DNA of 64,000 nucleotides from positions 11,000,863 through 11,064,862 of the forward strand of contig CM057135.1 of assembly GCA_029964075.1 (NCBI GenBank), written 5' to 3'. Below the pieces are notes generated by a model, which searched no databases, was not told the DNA's origin, and saw only the letters and a list, made by a program, of their open reading frames with translations. The translations under genes were made by a program, and so were the position numbers. This document shows, in pieces, positions 57,500-64,000 of the stretch. Source of the stretch: Patiria pectinifera. Lineage: Eukaryota; Echinodermata; Asteroidea; Valvatida; Asterinidae. The first letter of the stretch is position 1. The number at the start of each line of letters is the position of its first letter.

Positions 57500-60400
57500 T
57501 GTTTGTTCTTCAACTTTTGAGGAAGACTTTTCCATCGCACCATTTATAAAGCAAATAGGCATCAATTATAGAACTCATATGAATAAGATCCATCACCAAT
57601 TTTTTAAACAATTACGATACCTAACTATTGAATTTCTATATTAAGCTTGCCCTTAACTGTACCCTTTGTCTTTCTTGTTACACATCAATTTTGTTGTTAT
57701 GTACACAAAATGCTCAATATTGAGGACGCCACAAAGACACCTACAAATGATTTACACTTAATCTTAAATTTCTCAACAATCTCTTATTACCTTCGGTTCT
57801 CAACAATTTCTTTAATTTCAATAAATTATACATAACTTTGTAAATTACATACTTTCAATTCAATAAAGCAAAATTACAATATTAACACAACATACTAATT
57901 GACGATCGACTCATCTCAATTAAATCGCTTTAGAAAAACACATCGGAATTTGCAATACCTGCAGCTACAATTTGTTCAAATTTGACTTTCATTACAAATA
58001 ATACTTTCCACTTCAAATCATTTCCATAACCACTGATGTCAAACTTCACTTCTCATTGATACACTTGTAATACCGTTGAAATCAAACTGATCAACATTAA
58101 ATGACTATGATTTATCACTTCAACTTTTAAAAACTAAAAAAGAACCTTAAGCTTAACAACAAACTCTTTCAACTGAAAAATATATATTAAAAAACATACG
58201 TAAATTAAAACCAAAAACCATGTTACATCAACTTTCTGAACATTAAATACTGAAAGGGCAAAACCTAATTTGATTTAATACTGTGGTAAAAAAAACTCAA
58301 CCACTTAACCACAAACAACTGATCCAAACATTAAAGGAACATCTTTTATTACATTTTTTTCATCAAAACAAAAGAATGCTCAATAATAAATATACTAAAA
58401 ATACTATAATTACTCCGTCAACACTAAACTAATTTTCAAAAGCAACCAAGATCAATCAATTTGCCATACACATTATACCGATATGTATTAACATTAAATT
58501 TGACCATTGGCAGTAACACCCACTTTGATTAAACACACCACAAAATGACAGGTACAAACACAAAAAGACTGATGATCCCAAAGTGTTAAAACTTCACATT
58601 TCACCTATGGAGTAATTGCAATGGTGCCTCCGCCATTCTAACTATTAATTCAACAATTACACATTTCTAATGTTGCTTTGCTACTTTCAAACTCAACACT
58701 TCATACAATGTTCCATCAACACTAAAATTGTATAATTTAATGATGCTTTGCGCATTATCAATACAGCATCAAACACTTTTTAAAATGTGTAAAATACCAA
58801 AATCAACTTGTATTCAATAGACCACTTCCATCTTTAAACCACACATTGAGATTATATCAAGGACATGATTTTCAGTTTCTTTACCCTATAATATAGTCCA
58901 GTAGCAGTGATGAACCACACACTATGGATCACCCAATGACAAGTTCACTGCTAGACCACAAATTCACATGACCTGGCAATGACCTTTTCTCCCATGAAAA
59001 CAAACTATTTTTTTTGTCTTCACCCAACATTGCCTCTTAGTATTAACCATATTCTGTAAATATTTAATTGATATTCATCCATACATGACAAGATTACAGA
59101 CCTTTTTTTGTAACTTCTCAAAAACACTACTAACACCATGTTTTTATTAATACCATACCATACCATACCAACAATGACTCTCTCCACAGTTGATAAGAAC
59201 AAATGAGTGTTTTGGGGTAGTAACAAAAACTCTATAACCATCTCATGCATGCCTAAATATTAGTACAATTTTTACATGTCCTCAACAACCAGACCAAATG
59301 TTGGCTGAACCGAAAAATGTAGTAACCTTTCCTATTTTTCTTGAAGACAAAGACAAATCCCAACGGACATTCTTTTTAATCACCCTATAGCCACTTCACA
59401 TAATCAAACATTGCTACATGCAATTCTCAAAACATGCTCTCAAATAATTTTCAGCTAAAATTTAGATAAACTATATAAAACAAACTTAACAACATGCAAT
59501 AACATCGTACTTTTATCAACAAAACACTTCTTTTCACTGAACATGTATATAATGTACTGCTCTTTCATTTCCATATTTCTGTAAAAGAATTACCCAACCA
59601 AAAATTCATAGACTAAAACTTCGAAACGGTTCTATTGAAAGTCTTCCCAAATCAATCAGATACTTTCACCATTCACCGTTACGTCACACTTCACAGCTCT
59701 TCTTCATCAACTTCAGGGTCAATCCTAAAGGGTGACAAAATTGGACAAATCGATTACACATCAATTTTTCAAGTACTCTTATATACATTTTGTCTTGTAA
59801 TTGTTAATTCACAAACACTACACAGCAACCCAATACAAACCTCCTTCGACTAAATATTTATTGACTTACTAACGCAGATCTGTACATCCACGTCCCCGCA
59901 TTCAATTTCTCAAAATAGAATCATTTCAGTCAAACTTGTCGTTTCAAAACCATTCAGAAGTGCCAAAATTCTGCACTGACTTCATGCACTACAATTGTGT
60001 CTACATAATACAGGTATATAAAACATTTCTACAAACTTATATCATTTCACCAGATGGGGGGAGACGGAACTTGAGACCGATAGGTCAGGTTCAAGGGTGT
60101 GGTAATTTGGGTTTATCATGTTGATTCTAAGGGTAGGCTGTGGATCCATTTCGTGTGCTATCAGGTACCAGTGTACTACTGTATAGTGCTTACTATATTC
60201 ATTTTGCATAATCGGTGACTTGTATCATGCTATTCAGAAATCACGTCACCAAAAAGTCAAAGCAATCCAAGGGAGTACGAAAACTGATTATACCCCTCTG
60301 GAACACTACAAAAACATCCTAAAAGACCTACATACCAACTTCCTTACCAAAATCTAGTATGTAATGCTAAAAAAATCGTCACATCTCCAATTTTTACAAT
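57500..60400. other. Gene-free stretch strongly depleted of G on the plus strand
   Basis: Across about 2.9 kb the plus strand is rich in A, T and C with very few G. No exon or repeat family is recognised. Such a skew is often seen in long introns, with the transcribed (template) strand being the opposite one. It would fit transcription from the minus strand, the same direction as the host exons at 61.0-62.0 kb. Confidence 0.55.
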
Positions 60401-60630
60401 TTACAGTAAAACCCATACCACTCGCAACACAGAGTGCGTTTAAGATTAAGGTTAAGACGTTCCGATTGCATACAAAATTTATAAACATACAACACTACCA
60501 TTTCTTGAAGATTTGTAATATATACAGTACACAGTTTTGTTATTATTTAGGCCCCACTTTTTGTTTTGTTATCACCTGTATGTTGTTTAATATTTCTATT
60601 CTGTATATATAGTTTTTTAACAAAATAAAC

Positions 60631-60950
60631 CATGCCAGTCCTGGGCCAGCTCTGGCCCAAAGCTGGCAACAACTGGCTTGCTTGCAAAACGATGCCAACC
60701 CTGGGACAGCACTGGCCCTGAGTTGGCAGAGCTGGGCCAACCCATGCCGGTTCTTGCCACCCCTAACTTGATTGTTTACGAAAAAATGCCAGCCCTGGTC
60801 CAGCACTGGCCCTTGGTTGGCAACAACTGCGCTTGTTTAGGAAATGATGCCAGCCGCGGGCCAGCACTGGCCCTGCGTGGTTATTGGATGGGCCAACCCA
60901 TGGCGGATCGTGCCAGCCCCGGGCCGATTGTCCGGTGCTAGCTGGGTTGG
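60631..60950. repeat. Minisatellite with GGGCCAGC/TGGCCC motifs
   Basis: About four units of 55-100 bp start at about 60,632, 60,688, 60,785 and 60,845 with ATGCCAGCCCTGGGCCAGCA-type sequence, followed by ACTGGCCCTGAGTTGGCA. Each unit contains short inverted GGCC-centred words. The sequence is much more GC-rich than its surroundings. Not coding. Confidence 0.8.
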
Positions 60951-61048
60951 TTCAAATGACCAAAAAACAATTCATTTCTTGAAAAACCCAATTAAAAATC
61001 ACAATAAATATCACTCACTTAAAACAATATATTTGAAATGAAACTTAC

Positions 61049-61225
61049 ATCTTATTCACATCAGTAATCTCTCCAGTCACTTCGGTAAAGCCAATCCTCA
61101 CTACCTGTGGTAGTAACTGTTGCAGCTCATCCAAGCTGTCTACTAGCAGCTCTGCAAGAAGCTTCTCTTTGCTGACTATGTAGTCTTTGTCGTCGTCGTC
61201 ATCTATGAGCAGAGCCAACATATTG
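61049..61225 (-). CDS. Host gene, internal exon 3 (unrecognised protein)
   Basis: A 177-bp exon between acceptor TTATTTTACAG and a consensus donor GTAAGT. In the phase set by exon 2 it reads NMLALLIDDDDDKDYIVSKE, KLLAELLVDSLDELQQLLPQ, VVRIGFTEVTGEITDVNKM without a stop, and ends with two bases of a codon. The three exons have mutually consistent phases (2-1, 2-1) and strong sites, which supports a real, probably active host gene on the minus strand. The five consecutive Asp residues form an acidic loop within helical sequence. The next exon to the left was not found; the intron probably runs into the G-poor region. Confidence 0.72.
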
Positions 61226-61453
61226 CTGTAAAATAACAAAACAACAGTTATGTACCACAAAACATTCTCCATTATTCTAATCAAATAAATCATGATACAC
61301 TTATGAATTTACATTATACAACACTGCCTACAAACACCAATCATACTGCATCAAAAAAACTTCAGCTAACTACAAACCCCAAAATGCAACAACAATTGCA
61401 TTTTTGACACACCGTGGCACAACTGATAGTAGTATTTGCTATTTACAACTTAC

Positions 61454-61570
61454 ATCAAATTGAGATCACACGTCACTAAACCATCCTCAATGCAGGCACA
61501 CAGTGCCATCATGAAATTTGCCAACAGACCGTCACGCATCATGAGTGTATCTGATAATATCCACCCTAAA
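61454..61570 (-). CDS. Host gene, internal exon 2 (unrecognised protein)
   Basis: A 117-bp exon between acceptor GGTTAG and donor GTAAGT. With the split codon completed it reads LGWILSDTLMMRDGLLANFM and then MALCACIEDGLVTCDLNL, ending with two bases of a codon. A second acceptor 15 bases downstream (TTATCAG) is stronger looking, but its phase does not fit exon 1, so the upstream one was chosen. The sequence looks like packed amphipathic helices, as in HEAT/armadillo-type proteins, but I do not recognise the family. Confidence 0.62.
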
Positions 61571-61910
61571 CTAACCATTGAACACCATCTCTAATTCCTC
61601 ACCAAATATATGAATAGTTAATTATGTTCATTACTTTCAATATATTAATTTTTTTCGGTGCGATAAGTTCAACTTCAAAAGTAAATCTTCAAAATTTGCA
61701 ACTACATGTATTATATTAATTTTTTTTTGAATACGATACATGATGTGACACCCCCATACCCTGTAACTCTTCTCCTCCTGTCCACTTTGATTTCAAATTA
61801 GTCCTATATACTAAACACTCAATCCATACATATTACCTCAACATATCATATTAACACGTACACAGTTCTTTTAAACATATTGTCGTATCTAACAAACACA
61901 TACTGCTTAC

Positions 61911-61969
61911 TTGGATTCCACAGAGAATCCCTTGATAACGACCTCTGCCACGATCTTCTCAGATGAGAT
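61911..61969 (-). CDS. Host gene, internal exon 1 (unrecognised protein)
   Basis: A 59-bp exon on the minus strand between acceptor TACATGTAG and donor GTAAGC. It reads ISSEKIVAEVVIKGFSVES and ends with two bases (AA) of a split codon, i.e. phase 2. This matches the start of the next exon, which supplies one base. Upstream exons were not found, and no phase-compatible candidate was seen between 62,000 and 62,600. Confidence 0.6.
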
Positions 61970-61979
61970 CTACATGTAC

Positions 61980-62636
61980 ATTAATAAAAAAAGAAAACTA
62001 TTCTTATATTGTCAGTACTATATATAATTTCTTTTACTCTACCCACAGTAACAGACCAAAAAGATCCTGTCATCTGCTGCATATCCACATACGTCTACAA
62101 AATATGTACCACATCCAATCTCAACTTACAGACACAGGTCACATTTCTTGATGGTGTAATTAAATCAAGCATTTTCTAATATTCCTCTTTCGTTTTTTTT
62201 GGTTTATACCTCATATTTTTAGCAACACTTCTCATTGGTTTTATACACGTTTTCTAATCAACGCTATCCTCAATTTGGTTCCTATCCTCAATGCATCCAT
62301 CATGCTGCACATGTATGTCCGCAGTTTACACCATGGATAAATATGCACGATATATCTGAAAACACATTTATGTTGCCATCTTTTGTTGAAAGGTCCACAA
62401 AGAAAATGTACCGGTAATACATGTACATAATTACTAATTTCTATAGCTTTTTTTCCATGAACACATTTATGTTGATATCTTTTGTTGAAACGTCCACACA
62501 GTGAACATAAGACTTGTACACAGTTATTAATTTCTATAGCCTTCGCAACAATGCTTTGTGTTTCCCTTTGTCCCTGTAATGTAACACTGTCTCATAGACT
62601 AGACACACTTCCTTACAATCAACAACCATTTTTCAC
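61980..62636. other. Intron or flank of the host gene, nothing recognised
   Basis: AT-rich sequence without a recognised exon. ACACATTTATGTTG and TTTTGTTGAAA-GTCCACA recur at about 62,363-62,400 and 62,461-62,500, a small local duplication of about 98-bp period. Confidence 0.45.
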
Positions 62637-62645
62637 CCACAGACC

Positions 62646-63394
62646 TAGACCCGTGAACGTGGCGTTGTATACAACGCCACGTTCTTGTGTCATTTTGAAC
62701 CTAGCGAAAATCGATCCGCCATAAATAATTCCGTATGGGTGTTAAGTACTCACCTAGAAATCTAAATTTGCCCGTCCGATTGTTTAGGCTGTGTAATTTC
62801 GACGAAATTTGCCCATCAGTAAAGACCCATACGAACGTGTACAGAAATTTCATTTTTACACGACAAGTGACCCTAAGAAATGACCCCGGACGAGTCGCTT
62901 GGACAGATTGACGGCTGTTTCATGTCGCAACCCCGAAAAAAAACAACCCCGCACCCGATTGGCTGTTCGGCTCATGACGTTTACGTGTGCGCTCACGCAC
63001 GTGGGCGCACGTGCGCCAGCGTGCGGTGCGGTGAGAGAGGAAAGGACTTGAAACTTGTCTAAAACGATGTCTCTTTTAGCTGCGACAGTAAACAGCCGCA
63101 GAATTATACGAAGGACGGTACAATAAAACGCAATGCGCATGCGTCACTTGGGAGAAAATGGCAGCTAGCAGGACTTCATAAACCGAAAAATCGGGGCCAG
63201 AATTTTCCTCAAATTTCGTCAAATGCAAGTTTTGCCGTACAAACGGATTTCAATACAGCTTCATATGTGAGTACTTATTACATGGGCAAAATAACATCCA
63301 GTGTGTGTAACGGAGGGAGTCAGAGGGACAATTTCGCCAGGTTCAAAATGACACAAGAACGTGGCGTAGTTTACAAGCCACGTTTACGGGTCTA
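62646..63394. mobile_element. 749-bp Mutator-like inverted-repeat element, 9-bp target duplication
   Basis: CCACAGACC at 62,637-62,645 is repeated exactly at 63,395-63,403. The element begins TAGACCCGTGAACGTGGCG and ends with the inverse (CCACGTTTACGGGTCTA). The inverted repeats reach about 70 bp per side and include GTGTCATTTTGAACCT. The left end contains a perfect 28-bp palindrome at 62,656-62,683 centred on GTTGTATACAAC. The interior (62,940-63,050) is CpG-rich with GCGCACGTGCG-type words. No transposase frame. The 9-bp duplication fits the Mutator superfamily. Confidence 0.9.
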
Positions 63395-63524
63395 CCACAG
63401 ACCCAACACTCAACAACTGGAACGATCTTTCGTTCTGCCTTTGTGCGTCTCTCATTTTCAGCCACAGACCCAACACTCAACAACTGGAACGATCTTTCGT
63501 TCTGCCTTTGTGCGTCTCTCCTCT
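63395..63524. repeat. 67-bp tandem duplication next to the Mutator-like element
   Basis: CCACAGACCCAACACTCAAC at 63,395 recurs at 63,462, and the units agree through GTGCGTCTCTC. The first word of the unit is also the target duplication of the neighbouring element, so the insertion hit the edge of the unit. It is probably recent. Confidence 0.88.
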
Positions 63525-63589
63525 ACACATACACACTTGTTTATGGCATAAATCAACAATAGTAGGGAGAAGGACAGGTACTATTCCAA

Positions 63590-63700
63590 ATCCTCCCATC
63601 TCCCATCTCCCTCTCTCTCCCTCTCCGCTCCCACCCCACCCCACCACGCTCCCCCAAATATCTCCCCCTCTGCCCCCAAAATATCTCTCTCTCTCCGAGT
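63590..63700. repeat. Pyrimidine-rich low-complexity tract
   Basis: The plus strand is almost entirely C and T here (CTCTCTCCCTCTCC and CCACCCCACCCC words). It is low complexity and can form triplex or non-B DNA. The last 300 bases of the window hold no recognised gene. Confidence 0.75.
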
Positions 63701-64000
63701 TGTTATATTATGAGTGGAGGGTATCAGACTTTGCCCCTCTCCAATGATTTTTCACCCCTATGATGCCCCTTACCCACTTAGCCCCCGCCCCTTTTTAAAA
63801 TATATCTCCCTCTGTCTAGCACCAGACCAGTCTCTTACTATCTAATATCTTTTGCCGTCTTGGAGATCTTTACACAGACTCACAGCAACTGGTGGCGCCC
63901 TCTATCAGTACTTATAAATAAATAGACAAACAACGCTTTCTTAGGTTTACATGTCTGAGTTTTTTACTTTATTAAAACATATAACTTTAACAACATATAA

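Noticed and set aside
62130-62200. Candidate upstream exon of the host gene (MLDLITPSRNVTCV)
   Set aside because: The splice phase does not match the exon at 61,911-61,969.
62856-63140. 94-residue minus-strand frame near a CpG-rich segment, possible first exon
   Set aside because: It lies entirely inside the 749-bp Mutator-like element with a clear target duplication.
1-64000. Search for CRISPR arrays, prokaryotic operons, rRNA genes
   Set aside because: The repeats present are tandem or inverted elements without regular unique spacers, and the genes are eukaryotic transposon and host exons.

Overview
This is a eukaryotic, intron-bearing and repeat-dense window, most likely from a marine invertebrate animal. 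The evidence is a mosaic of BEL/Pao and Ty3/Gypsy retroelements, a CR1/L2-type LINE, a Helentron-type rolling-circle transposon with OTU and endonuclease domains, many short inverted-repeat elements, and a few spliced host exons. I cannot name the species. No prokaryotic operons, CRISPR arrays or rRNA genes were seen.

Layout. 1-7.0 kb: a broken BEL/Pao fragment, itself holding a non-coding insertion, followed directly by a broken Ty3/Gypsy fragment. 7.1-7.7 kb: two small tandem arrays. 9.3-11.1 kb: exon-like pieces of a decayed host gene resembling the SAMD3-like family. 11.2-11.45 kb: a 117-bp tandem duplication that shares a motif with an LTR-like region further on. 13.8-30.9 kb: a large nested complex. 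Its frame is a Ty3/Gypsy element with a tRNA-Leu-type primer binding site and two related gag regions separated by an LTR-derived segment. A LINE with its reverse transcriptase core missing (17.9-20.76 kb) lies between gag and pol, and a 4.2-kb foldback DNA element with a CAACT target duplication (23,803-28,009) splits the integrase. 32.3-34.85 kb: a third Gypsy fragment, minus strand, carrying two inverted-repeat elements with clean 10-bp and 9-bp target duplications. One has telomere-like repeats at its centre and the other a tRNA-like segment.

34.85-41.2 kb: a non-coding block of repeated modules with 30 copies of the palindrome TGACGTCA, many in pairs exactly 11 bp apart. 42.7-44.9 kb: two tandem duplications and a piggyBac-like TTAA-flanked element. 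45.7-53.8 kb (minus): a Helentron with PHD finger, OTU protease, Rep, PIF1-type helicase and a C-terminal APE-type endonuclease; it has several frame breaks and appears to have lost the Rep tyrosine segment. 55.2-56.1 kb: short dispersed repeats. About 57.5-60.4 kb: a gene-free stretch very poor in G on the plus strand.

61.0-62.0 kb (minus): three exons with matching splice phases, the best evidence for an intact host gene; its family was not recognised. 62.65-63.39 kb: a 749-bp Mutator-like inverted-repeat element with a 9-bp target duplication.

The genes here do not form a pathway. The window is mostly a record of insertions into one another, probably around a minus-strand host gene at the right. 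The most unusual features are the TGACGTCA array, the double-gag Gypsy composite, the perfect inverted repeat around the LINE tail, and the inverted-repeat elements with tRNA-like or telomere-like cores.
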